Origin: Ignelater luminosus
Lineage: Eukaryota; Arthropoda; Insecta; Coleoptera; Elateridae
Reading direction: 5' to 3'
NCBI GenBank assembly: GCA_011009095.1
Contig: VTPC01002345.1
Span: 274,563-338,562 of the forward strand
Length of the DNA stretch: 64,000 bases
Shown here piece after piece: positions 49,817 through 60,780 of this stretch; positions within the stretch are counted from its first letter, which is position 1, and each line of letters opens with the position of its first letter. Under the pieces are notes generated by a model that was given only the letters and a program-made list of their open reading frames with translations, was not told the origin of the DNA and did not search any database. The position numbers and the translations under genes were made by a program.

Positions 49817-50135
49817 TAACAGATGAATAAATAAACTTTTAAGCGATATTCAAACATTTTTTTTGCGTTTTAATCAAAATTTACTTATGCAAGTATATCA
49901 AAGTTTTACATCATTGAAAAGAGAAAAATATTCTTTATCAAGTCAATAAAGGGATACTTTCCCATTAAAAAAATTAAAGCATTATTGGTTGCGCTTTTGT
50001 TTTTTAAAAAATAGTTATTTGGTATTGCCCTGTAATGTAAAACTAAACACTGAACAACTTTTATAGGAAACATTTTTCCATAAAATGCATATTTACTGAG
50101 ATATATAGGATATTCCATACTTTTCGGACACACTA
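49817..50135 (-). repeat. Right long terminal inverted repeat of the DD41D-type element
   Basis: About 319 bp, partner of 48357-48670. It contains a short block (CGCTTAAAAG, reversed) missing from the left arm. It lies about 200 bp upstream of the transposase start and so may have carried the element's promoter. Confidence 0.8.
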
Positions 50136-50137
50136 TA

Positions 50138-53100
50138 TATTCAGTAAGTTAAAAGATATTGTACCTGATCAAAAAGAGTATTCAGTATATAGGCAGGAAA
50201 CTACGACTCGAAATATGAAATTGATGGGTCTTGATGGTAAACGGTAGCCATATAAAGTAAAATAGTAACGAAAAACTAGTCTTCAAGTCATTTGGAACAT
50301 ACGTTCGAATTTACAGTGAAAGTTAAAATCCTGAGTTTGCTAACTTTGATCATCAGTGCAAAATCGACATCTGCTGCCAACGCTGAGCAAAACTGAAGTA
50401 AAAAAACTAACATTGGAGAAAGTACATAAATGAAATTCCTGTCGATGCGTTAAATATTGATAATATTCGGTTCCGAATAATTCTTCAGTGCCCAAATTCT
50501 ATTACAACTAACCAATAGATTTAGATGAAACTTTGCAAACTAATAGCTGTAAAGTGCCAGCGTAAATAGTGAAATAGAATATACAGAACCATCAGAATGG
50601 TACAATTATGATGATGAACAGTACAAGGGCTAAGGAAACGGGAAACACAATGGTGTAATTCTGAATAAGCAAGCTTAAAGACAATGATGTTCAAATTAAA
50701 AACGAAACTGAAAACAATCGTACACACCTTAGAAAACGAAAAGTAAAGCGTGTTTATCAACGGTGATTGCGCTATGGAAGCAAGCATAAAGAGCGATCAA
50801 ACAACGGTATCCATTGAGAAAAAGGAACTTGTAGTGTTCGTTTATTATCGACAGTAGGTAGGCTATGAAGTGAAAACTAATGCTGAATGAAGTTGGTATA
50901 GTTGTAATCTTTTGCTGGATAAAATCTATCAAATCTAGTGTCATGGATTTTAAAGACATGTAGGAACGTGAATCAATAAATCAATATTATGAATAGAAAT
51001 TGTGTCCCAAACATGTGACTTATAATGTTATCAGCAGACAGGTAAAAATTCTAAAAACAAGGAAATGAGAAAACGAAAACCAGTAGGAGTACTGTTTACG
51101 CAGAACATACGAAAAGGCCGTAAATGAGCATTTTGTCGGCCGCTAAATATTTACATTCATTCACAAGTGGGTATAACAACAAATGCAGTCGACGACTTAC
51201 TACAGCGAAAGGCAACAAAATGACAAAATAACGCAGACAAAATGACTGATAAATTGTATTTCGAGCAATATGTTAAAGGCCTCTTGCCTTCAGTCAACAA
51301 GTAGTCTAAAGTGGTTATAACAAGAGGACAATGACCCAAAATAACTCTACCTGCCATTCGTGAAAGCAGGAGAGTAGAATCAATCGCCTGATGCAAACCT
51401 GATAAAAAAAAACGTTTGAAGTCTTATAAAGGATAGAATAATGGGCAAGGTTTTTCAAAATCTCAAACATCTAAGCCAAGAAATACGCCAGATATGGCAT
51501 AGTCTTTTGTGCGACTATGACAAAACTCTTGTAGCAAGTATGATAAATCCTTATGAGGCCATCGTCTGAACAGAAGGCAACTGGATATCATATTAACGCA
51601 ATGCGTGTTAGATTATATCATGTACTTTGTATATCAGTAAAACAATTTCAAATATATGCATTCATTCATGTAGTAAATATGTAGGGTATATTGCTATGTG
51701 GGTATGAATAGAATGAATACCTTTTCTTACACCAAAAACCAGTCTTATCTCAGTGCCTAAAGATACGAACAAAACCAAATAGCGATCATATCAATACATC
51801 ATTTGTAACAAATTTTAGAAATCTTGGTTACAAAAGTAAATTAATTGTTGGCACATAGTTCGTTTGGTATTTTCTCGTCTCCCATTTTTAATCTTGATCC
51901 AATTTCCCATTTACGAGATAATTCATTTCCGCATTTTGATATACCAGAATAACTTTTTGACCCAGCGGCAAATAAAGATATCTCAACACAACTCCTTTTC
52001 CGCACCAGACGAATCTAGTGGTGAAAGCAGAATTCAAAAACTAATCAAAAGAGCAGATAGACGGAAGAAGAGAATGCCACCCAAGTCTAGTTGGAAGTCA
52101 GATGATTTTGGGCATTAAACTTGCTTTTGTATTTTGTACTACTTAAGCATAAATGGTTTCGGTGTTTGTAAAAGGGTTTGAATTTAGTACCAAAGGAAAA
52201 AGGTACGGCAAGCACATTGGTACAAAACACAGAATGTAGGAGGACGTGAAATCAGACTTGATCAGACTTTTGTCTAAGGCGCTAGAATGACTAGACATGG
52301 TATTACTATTTGGATAAAGACTGCTTGGTCACTATATATGCTATATTCCTGGGGCGAATATATGTATTGTATTATATTTATGATGGATATAAAGGGTCTC
52401 TGTGGAAAGACGAACAAAATACTTTAGATTAGAATGTAGACTGCATTACTGGTTAATAGATTCGAGTAAATCCTACTTACTGCAAACTTGGTTGAATTAT
52501 GAAAAGGTTCAATATGAACATTTAGAATAAAGTATCCCATAGTTTAGTTTCATAATAAGTAGAAGATACGAAAGAGGATTGATAGGCTGCTATTGGAAAA
52601 ATGATGTGCATATTGTTGAACAAGGATAAGATCGAGATATCTAACGCTACCAACAGGATCAGTTTTGTAAGACTACGATTTGCGAATCACTTAACTGTTT
52701 CCTCCCTAACGAATTATCGTTTTATTCAATTAAGCATTTCTAGTTCTTTTATTGCCAAAAGCCATTAAAAACAATTAATAAATAAATAGTACATACACAT
52801 AGGTGCTTTTAATACTGTACCTACAGAGAGAATATTTCAAGAATCTCAAAGCACCTAAGAAAACTTCTTTAATTTCTTTGTGTCGGCTATACAACACTGC
52901 AATATATTTCATTAAGCTATAAAAGAGAAAATTATTGCTTTTCACACACATGGCGCATTTAGTTGTTTTCAAGATATTCATTTATAATGGAATAATTACA
53001 CAATACACAACACACTAATGAGTTTTAGCTTCTGTCAGTTATTCAAACACGAGTTAATTTTCGGTCAAGTTTCGAGGTTAAATAATAACAATAAAAAAGA

Positions 53101-55023
53101 CAAGAAAAAGAAATATGTTATAAAAGATTACCTCCGTGTTACGCTTTCCGTCGGTTTGGATGATGATTTCCTATTATAAGAGGGGCATGAGTCTCATCTT
53201 TATTTTTCGAGAGTTAGACCATCCAAGCCTATATTTTCCGTGTATAATGCGCACCGTAATTGGCCATGGACCACCGTGAACGCGGCACCAGACTGATGAA
53301 GATTAAAAAGCATAATAGACATATCAGCTACCACCAACAACAACTAAACAAGTTCTAAGTAACAAATAAATATAGTTTATTTTTAAAAAAGAAATTCGAG
53401 CAATTTTCCTAATTTGTACATAATTTTATATAGATCTGTTTTTCTTTTTACATTTCATTGATGTCTAATTAAGAATAAAGAGGAAATTAGAAATAATTAG
53501 CAGATCCATATGTTGTCTGTTAAATTATAAATAATAAATTTACCCAACACACATATATAAATAAAAATTTATACATATAAATCTAAATCACGCTCTAACA
53601 ATTATTTGTACAAATTATAAATACTTGACGGTACTTTCTACTCAATTTGAATTTAACATTGTTGTTAATATTTGAGCAAAACAATTTTGTAAATGTTACA
53701 GGAATAGTTTAATATGTAGAAAGTTCCTTCCCTTACATGGTTTCGTTTATATCAAGAACTATATGATCGACAAACTGTGTATCTAAAAAAATTGGCCTTC
53801 GAATATATTAAAATTCCTTAAATTTATGCAAAGATAAATCTTCAAAACTTGAGATGTCTTAATATAAACGTTTCCATTATCTGGTTACGTATTTCTATTT
53901 AAATAAAAAAAATACTGAAAGAAGTGCCAGTCTGTATAAAGCAATTCAATAATTTAAAGCAATATACAGCTTCAAGCGCCTCTTTGGTTGTTGAATCGTG
54001 TTGTAGATATCAATGAAGTCTTAAATTTCTTTGTAGCAGCTAGCAGCTGGCTTTTTCTTATTAATATGAAAACACATTTAAGTAGACTTTTCTTCCATTC
54101 GGCAAAAAAGTTAATTAATATAACTTCAAGTCGCAGAATAAATTAATTCTTAAAGCTTCTAATTATCGCTTCATTAAGTATGGGTGAGATAGTAATAATT
54201 TAGTTCTAAAATCCGTTATTTTTCGAAAAATCTGTTTCTTTTTATATATTATCTAAATGTTTTAATTTTGTTTTATATTATTTAGTTTTGTTTGGCTAAA
54301 AGTTAACAAGTTTCAGGAGAATATTTAATATAACTGTAAATAAACATTCGTGGGAAGAGATACACATTAATTTTTTTGTCACGGACAGTTGTTCCTTAAA
54401 GAAAAATATTTCAACAAATACCCGCTTGGATAGTTAGAAACAGATGTATCAGTCTATATTTGACAGACTTTACCATACCCAAATATTGTAAATCTTAACT
54501 GGTACCACCATTTAATCCAACATCCTTTTTCTTGTAATTGCAATACTATTGTTTCTATTTATGTAAAATCTAAATTTCATTAATAACTACACACGATAGA
54601 CTTCATTCAAGAAAAAATGAAAATTAATTCTTAAAGCTATCTTAAATAATAATAATTATTTTTACAAGTCACTGTATATAATATTTCTTTTTAATATCTT
54701 AATACACAATCACTATAAATCACACAAGATACACGCACGTCTCATTTAAAAAATACCTAATTTTTGTACAAATTCGAAATATTAATTTTCTCAATAATAG
54801 TCAAGAATTTCGGTGAACTTTCCATTATGTGACTGCTATTGGTAATGTTAAAATCCTAGGAACTATCAGTGACATAGGGCTGAGTAATGAAATCATCAAC
54901 TTTGGTGAGTTTGCTCAAGTTGGAAGGTTAGATCAAGTTACTAAGTATAAATAATAATACCAATACTGTCAGGTGAAACGAGGTAGATTATGGTTGGATC
55001 AGTGTTGCGCGCACGGTTATAAA
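50138..55023. other. DNA downstream of the GAS1 gene, no further gene recognised
   Basis: Open frames at 51157-51396 (minus) and 51864-52118 (plus) are not recognised. A plus-strand piece at 51442-51590 (NLKHLSQEIRQIW, VASMINPYEAIV, stop, TEGNWISY) is reminiscent of a Tc1 C terminus but too weak to call. The part nearest 55023 probably includes the 3' untranslated region of the minus-strand GAS1 gene. The first consensus AATAAA on that strand is near 53380, with several ATTAAA variants closer. Confidence 0.35.
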
Positions 55024-55515
55024 TCACGTGACCGCAAATGTTAATATGTACGCAGCGAAAAGAAAGGTTACACCGGTTCTTAAACCACAAGAAGTTCCCA
55101 CTGAAGGACTGAAGTCTCTTATCACGTTCGTTTCTATATCTCCAGCACTTTCCGTGGTGTCTTCGTGAATTTTCTTATGGAAACATAACCTAGCCATGTT
55201 GTTTTGGATTCGAGGACAATCATATTCTTCATGTCCGTCGCATTTACACGTTTTTAATTTGGCAGCTTTTTCTTGACGTCTAAGTATTGAAATCGAATTT
55301 AAACATCGATGAGTACATTTTTTACCGTGGAACATTGATCTACAGAAACGGTTGTAATAATCAAGGGCTGTTGAGCAGAGGGCGTCGGCTGAACATATCC
55401 ATTGGGCTACTCTGCAGGATACGATGGTTTCATTTCTATTGGCAGTTACGACTTGAGGTCTACATACTTCTACTCTTCCTTTGGCATCTTCACAGAAGTC
55501 ATCGCTACATTGGCA
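55024..55515 (-). CDS. Gas1: GAS1-like cell-surface protein, exon 2 (residues 83-245)
   Basis: This is the second coding exon of a growth arrest-specific protein 1 homologue. In vertebrates GAS1 is a GPI-linked membrane protein related to GDNF receptors alpha and acts as a Hedgehog co-receptor; the insect role is inferred only. The exon starts after TTCTTCTTTTTTTCAG and opens with CQCSDDFCEDAKGRVEVC, the end of GAS1 domain 1 (human ..DCDCAQDENC). Domain 2 follows: CRVAQWICSADALCSTALDY, FCRSMFHGKKCTHRC and KTCKCDGHEEYDC, then NNMARLCF, which matches human ENMARLCF. The cysteine pattern (C116, C123, C129, C140, C149, C153, C172, C174, C182, C193) fits the family. There is an NET glycosylation sequon at 110. 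After a short linker, the last 20 residues (GVTFLFAAYILTFAVT) are hydrophobic with no cytoplasmic tail, as for a GPI-attachment signal. The stop is at 55024-55026. Confidence 0.88.
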   Translation of the reverse strand, partial: CQCSDDFCEDAKGRVEVCRPQVVTANRNETIVSCRVAQWICSADALCSTALDYYNRFCRSMFHGKKCTHRCLNSISILRRQEKAAKLKTCKCDGHEEYDCPRIQNNMARLCFHKKIHEDTTESAGDIETNVIRDFSPSVGTSCGLRTGVTFLFAAYILTFAVT

Positions 55516-58500
55516 CTGAAAAAAAGAAGAAATTTTGTTAGAATCGAGAGTCAAATTGTTGAATAAACAATTTTTATTATTTGTGCTGAGTAATTTAGAA
55601 ATGCCAATAATTTACACAACAGATTTTTTATTATTATTTAATATTATGGTACAGTCTCTAAGAAATGACTGGTCTAGATACACAACATCAACACAGAAAA
55701 ACCAATATCAATGCAATAGTCATCTCTCATTTGCAATTCTAACTTAAACAATATTCACTTAAAAACTCCTGATGAATAGATATCCTTTTGTGTTGGTTGT
55801 GCCCTTTGTTGCTATTATTTACGAAGTGTCCTTAGAAGACAACTAAGGGATCACTAAATATAATAACAAAGTTGGAAAATGCAGTTTCAAGTAAATTTGA
55901 ATGCTAATCAACATACGTTTCGTTAGTCATGTAATGAAACTTTCCTTCAAAATCAGTTAACAGAATCCACATACAAATCTCCTCAATTCAAAGGTTGGGA
56001 TACGGAAAGAGAAGGGACAATTTGGTCATCTTCGATATCTACATTCAGTCTCGCAAACTTGTTACCTTCACGGTTGTTTTCTTGGGATGTTTGGCTTTTG
56101 AGTAAAATCAGATTGTTCTAATATCTTTCAGTTCAATATTCAATGGTAAAATTCCAATTTCTGATATCTTCGAGACATTTTAGAATCAAATCTTCCTATC
56201 AATTAATAAATATTGTCGGTAGCTACCTGTTAATGAAGTTAGGAACTATACTTTAGTCAAATTCCATCCATGCTGTTCAAGTACCTTCATAGCGCTGGAA
56301 GTGATACAATAGAAGAAGGATCCATAGAAAAAAGATCACTGATATCTGTCTTTTTCCGGTCAGTTATTACTGAATGTTTGTTTCTGACTGAGCTGAGCAT
56401 TCTCTCCAGGCATTTAAAGGGTATTTAATCATCTTTCTTACCTTTATCTTTATACTACTTAATAACGTATAGTTGCTCAAAGAAAATTTCTCCAAGTGCG
56501 TTTTGGAAATAAACATTTGTACTTTTTACTTGTAGTAACATTCAGTGTCATCATTGCTGATTACAACTCTTTATCACAATCGACATTTACTTATAATTTG
56601 ACAGAGATGGAGACTGAAAGTGAAAAGAAAAATTCTAGTACTTATACCGCATTCTATGGTTGCAAAACTATGTAAAAGGGGCAAATCGAAGTTTACAAAA
56701 CTGAAATATATAGCCATGGTGATTCTATTACTAAAATGAGACTAAAATGGGACGTCCGAAGAGTCCGACTGACTAGTCACTAAAAAGTAATATCCTGAAG
56801 ACCAACAGGATATGGACAAAAAGTACGGTACATCGGAAAGTACGAATAAAGAAGACTGTAAAGACATACAAGAAGTGTAAGCTGTGGAAGAGAACGGGAC
56901 TGTTCAGGAGGACGTCGTCGTCATGGACGATGATTTATAGGTATAAAAAAATTTATTCTTCCACTCTGGTTAGCCCCCAGTGCTACACTGTAAAATCTGA
57001 TGAGATATTGCAAAGTTCTGTCTTTGCAATCTCTATAGAGTAATTTGAGAGAAAATCTAGTGTGGTAGACAATCTGCCGATGCGGCTTGAGGAGTCTCGT
57101 GTCACTTATTCAAAAACATACCATAGCTGCGTTGTATAGGCAGGACTCAGTTCGCCACAACGAAAGAGACACCTTGTAGTTCATGGAAGATAATGGCATC
57201 ACATTCTTTGCATCAAGGCCGTAGCTAGGAGAGGGATTCAAACATCTCCCGAAATTCTAGCTAATTGTTTGAATAATTGTATTATTAGTTACAATGTTTT
57301 CTTTATTGTGCTCAGGAAAACCCCCATGAGCGCTCGTGAAAATTTTCTCCTCCCCCATCCGAAATTCCATCCATCTTGCTTCGTACCGTCAATCACCTCA
57401 AAATTGAGTCTAATTGAGAGATAAATCAAACACATTTGTCCAAAGATGGTCGATGTGTAAAAACCACGAACGAGTTTAAGAAACTATACTTCACGGGTCA
57501 GGAAAAAACTTGGAGCTCAACTTGTACACGAACTGATAGGAGGCATCAAAGCTCTAAGTGTGGAACCACACATAAACGTGAAGATTCGACAGTTTCAGCA
57601 AAGAGCACTAATTCACCAATCTCATGTTATTTCAGTACCAGTTAAATTGAAAAAGATGTTAAGGCTTTTTCGAAAATATTGCTTGGCTTTACAATACATT
57701 TCGAAAGACACAATGTCGAAAGAATGACTCATTGTTAATTGTCTTGGAAAATCCAGCTGCTTTTCTTTACATTCTTTGACGCAATATCCAATAATGAAAA
57801 AGTAGATCATCAGAAGCCGTTAGTCTAGTTTTTTTATAAAAATATCTACGATATTTAAGGTAAGTATCATTTCTTACTGAAATGCCTGGATGGGCATTTA
57901 GTTTTTGAATTTCTATATATGAATAGCAAGATTGAAAAAAGAATGCTTTTAGAAAAATAACAAACGTATAAACATTTTAATTCCATTACTGAAACAATCA
58001 ACAGCTTCATTCCAAAAAAATTCTTTTATAAAATTTTATGAAACTCATTTTGTGCTAATATCTGATATTACAGCATAAACGACTGTTAAATATTTTAAAT
58101 ATTTACTTTACTGAAATATAATAAAACAAGAAGACCGTCCCACAAAAACATTTACATTTTAAAAGCATTAATAAACGTTTAAAATAACTATCAACCCACG
58201 GCTAACCAGTCAGTATTTTCTAAGGGTATTAAATACAATACATACTTACCTAATAGAAAATCGAATGTAGGACACGCATCGATAAACGATTTCGATAAAT
58301 CGAAACGGTAGCATTTGAAATTGACGCCTGCATTTTTAAACAATTTATAGCGCCATTCACTTCAGGCACGCTTTTAAAATTTAAAACTTGTGTTAGCACG
58401 ACTGAATTGAATATTAATTTAACTAATTAAAATTTCAAATTCGTTAGCTGACGTTTTTCGTATGTGAAATATGTAGTACTGACTTCATTATCATTACAAT

Positions 58501-60532
58501 TATTAGTATTTTTAGTCAGGTACAGGTACGACGTAAAAATTACATATTGAAAGGTATAGAAACGTCTTGAATTAAAATCTTGTAAAGCACCGTTTCATTT
58601 TATTTATTTACTTATTGTTAGTTGCAATAGCAATGCTATGAAGAAATTTATCAAAATCAGTCAAAATATAATCTTTGAGTTCACTCTGAGTAATCATATT
58701 TTGGTCATTTACGGTTCGGTTCTTTATATTTGTTAAACGCATCCTTGAGAATTTATATTATTGCAAAAAGTCCACAGTTTTGACTTTTGTTGTTTTTAAA
58801 TTTGGAAAAGGTTTAGTTTTTGACTTTCAAGCGAGTTCTTCCCCAGAAATCAACATGGCTCTATTTTAAAATTCTCCATTTCATATTTCTGATCCTTCCT
58901 TGTAGAATAACTAACAGAACAAAAAACCATGTATGACAGCGAAGCAACTTTTTGCTCAAAAAATCTTTTCAGGTTAGTCCAAATGTTGAATAAAACCAAA
59001 TAAAATTTTGTTTTAGCCTTCAGTAAAAACCAAATTTAGTGTTTTTCTAAGTGCTAGTCTTGTCTATTGGCTTGGGAAGGCTGGCATTGAATATATTTCG
59101 CATTTGTGCAAAACTAACGAATGTATAAATTATAAGCAATCTTATTATTACGCCTTATTGAGGCCTATTAAAAAATAAGTAACACTGATTTTTGGTTTGC
59201 CTTACTGTTTTGTAATCGCACTTCTAATGCAATCTCCATTTGCTACTCCAAAGCGGCAAGCTAATTTTGAGGCTTGATCTTCAGTTCTAGACAATTTCCC
59301 AGTATAGGTAATAATATTTAACTCAGATGTAATTATTGACTAAGAGTTGTCAAGGCCCACGACTACTATAGTCTACCCTCACTGAGATTAGAAACTGTAC
59401 TCGCTTTACCCAAAGTAATGCTTAAGTTGCAAATATGAGCTGCTTTTGGAGCAACTAATAATTGGATTCATCTGGTTTTCAAAACTTGAAATTAATCTAA
59501 ACCCATGTAAGTACGCTAGAAAAGATACAAAGCAAAATTTTTAAAGATGTTTCGAGCAAATTCTTTCAAGGAAATTCTTCTACAAGAAGAACAACAAAAT
59601 CTATTCTTTCTGGAATCGTAGTCGTCATCATAGTCGGTTTATTGCTATCAGCAACAACAAGTACAACATCACGTATTGTTAGTTCTCCAGATGATAGACC
59701 ATGACCACATACATCAATTGAAAACGTATTTTCTACTTTTCTAACTTTTGAGCCTTCTGATTTCAGTAAGTTTTATTCTGACATATTTTGAACAGTAAAA
59801 TACAATTTAACTCTTCTTTCATTTCTGGAACTATCTGCACATCAGGATACGGTTATGACAAGTGCTGGGGTGTCTGCAATTTTTTTATTTTGTGATTTCT
59901 TAAATATTTTGTTCTATGCAGTTTATGACAACGCTCTCGATTCTTTTCAACAAGTATTCTGGTTTTAAATCTTGAAAAATCTCTTCAAGATAACATTTCC
60001 AGGCAATATTTATCCCGATGTGCTTACTGTAAGTCAAAAATAACTGTTGGAAATTCGTTTCAAATATAGCCTATGAAAACTTGATCATAATATAATCTGC
60101 AGAACATCGAACTTTTGAATTCAGAAAATCTTGCTTTATAAACTATTAATTTATAAAGTAAACAAGGTATTTATTGAATAATGGTAAATGTATAGCGTTG
60201 TAATTATTTTGATTGATTGATTTTTATTGACAAGATAATCTTTGTTGTTTATTCAATTTACTTAAAACACGGAATTAATTGAGTATAACTGAGTATTTAA
60301 AGAACTCAGTTTAGTTTTTAAAGACTTGTTTGAAAACTTAAAATGATGTTTTAAGAATTACGATGTTAATTTAACATTTCGAAGGTTCTAAAACCTGTCC
60401 TTCAATTAACTTTAATTGACTACAATTTATACCTTGTAAAATTGGACTACATCGTTTTATTTGTATCCATATGTCGTCTTAACTATGTAAGAAATTGCGA
60501 CAGATGTTTTTAATTAGAACTCGAGAACCTAC
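55516..60532 (-). other. 5.0 kb intron of the GAS1-like gene
   Basis: Donor GTAGGT at 60532 and acceptor TTTTTTTCAG at 55516 on the minus strand, phase 0. The intron contains a hAT-like terminus fragment at 57214, a perfect hairpin ATTGCAAAG-TTCTGT-CTTTGCAAT near 57006-57029, a small coding-like stretch on the minus strand at 59566-59770 and otherwise AT-rich text. No nested gene is supported. Confidence 0.75.
57214..57290 (+). mobile_element. hAT-like terminus fragment in the GAS1 intron
   Basis: CAAGGCCGTAGCTAGGAGAG followed by GATTCAAACATCTCCCGAAA resembles the end of a widespread insect hAT/MITE type (CARGGSCGTAGCTAGG, then a C-rich block). C-rich, similar text recurs at about 57320-57360. 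No matching right end or 8-bp duplication was found, so this is called only as a fragment. Confidence 0.4.
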
Positions 60533-60778
60533 CGTCATTAAATCTTTACCCTCCTCTGTCGATGTAAGGGCTATAAGGGCGTGTTGACAAACTTCGGGAC
60601 AATATGTGGGTTCAGGACCTTGAAGCACCGCTGAACATCCAACCATATAATTTTGTAGAGCCATGCCACATCCGACTCGGTATGCGCATTTAAGACGGGC
60701 TTCTTCACATGATGCCGGGCCACGAAACTCCGCTGCTGCACCCACTATCGCCGTCACTGACATCATGACCCACCACAT
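60533..60778 (-). CDS. Gas1: GAS1-like cell-surface protein, exon 1 (residues 1-82)
   Basis: From ATG 60778, MWWVMMSVTAIVGAAA forms a short signal peptide. The first GAS1 domain begins SCEEARLKCAYRVGCGMALQ and continues NYMVGCSAVL, YCPEVCQHALIAL; cysteines are at 24, 31, 37, 48, 60 and 64. The exon ends ..EGKDLMT at an ACG|GTAGGT donor, phase 0, and joins exon 2 as DLMT-CQCSDD, matching human PALEDCDCAQDENC. Together the exons give 245 residues, shorter than human GAS1 (345) mainly because the long low-complexity inserts are absent. A TTTTTGTTTTCAG acceptor-like site ends two bases before the ATG (60781), so the ATG may open the second transcribed exon, with a non-coding first exon and the promoter farther up, possibly beyond the window. 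Otherwise transcription starts just upstream. Confidence 0.88.
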
Positions 60779-60780
60779 GC

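Larger units (their letters stand above)
48357..50135 (-). mobile_element. Tc1/mariner element with 315-bp terminal repeats, DD41D-type spacing
   Basis: The ends read CAGTGTGTCCGAAAAGTATG (left) and, reversed, TAGTGTGTCCGAAAAGTATG (right), each flanked by TA (48355-48356 and 50136-50137). Terminal inverted repeats run about 48357-48670 and 49817-50135 with small indels, much longer than the 30 bp of ordinary mariners. The 1779-bp unit carries a single minus-strand transposase. In it, 41 residues separate the D of QQDG from the D of SPLDFFLWG, the spacing described for DD41D (rosa-like) elements. An internal deletion removed the first catalytic motif, so it is dead, though whole at both ends. 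Confidence 0.87.

Noticed and set aside
51442-51590. Possible Tc1 transposase C terminus on the plus strand
   Set aside because: VASMINPYEAIV..TEGNWISY resembles the family's V.SMP.R...V....G.H..Y ending, but the expected QQDN and SPDLNPIE motifs are not readable upstream.
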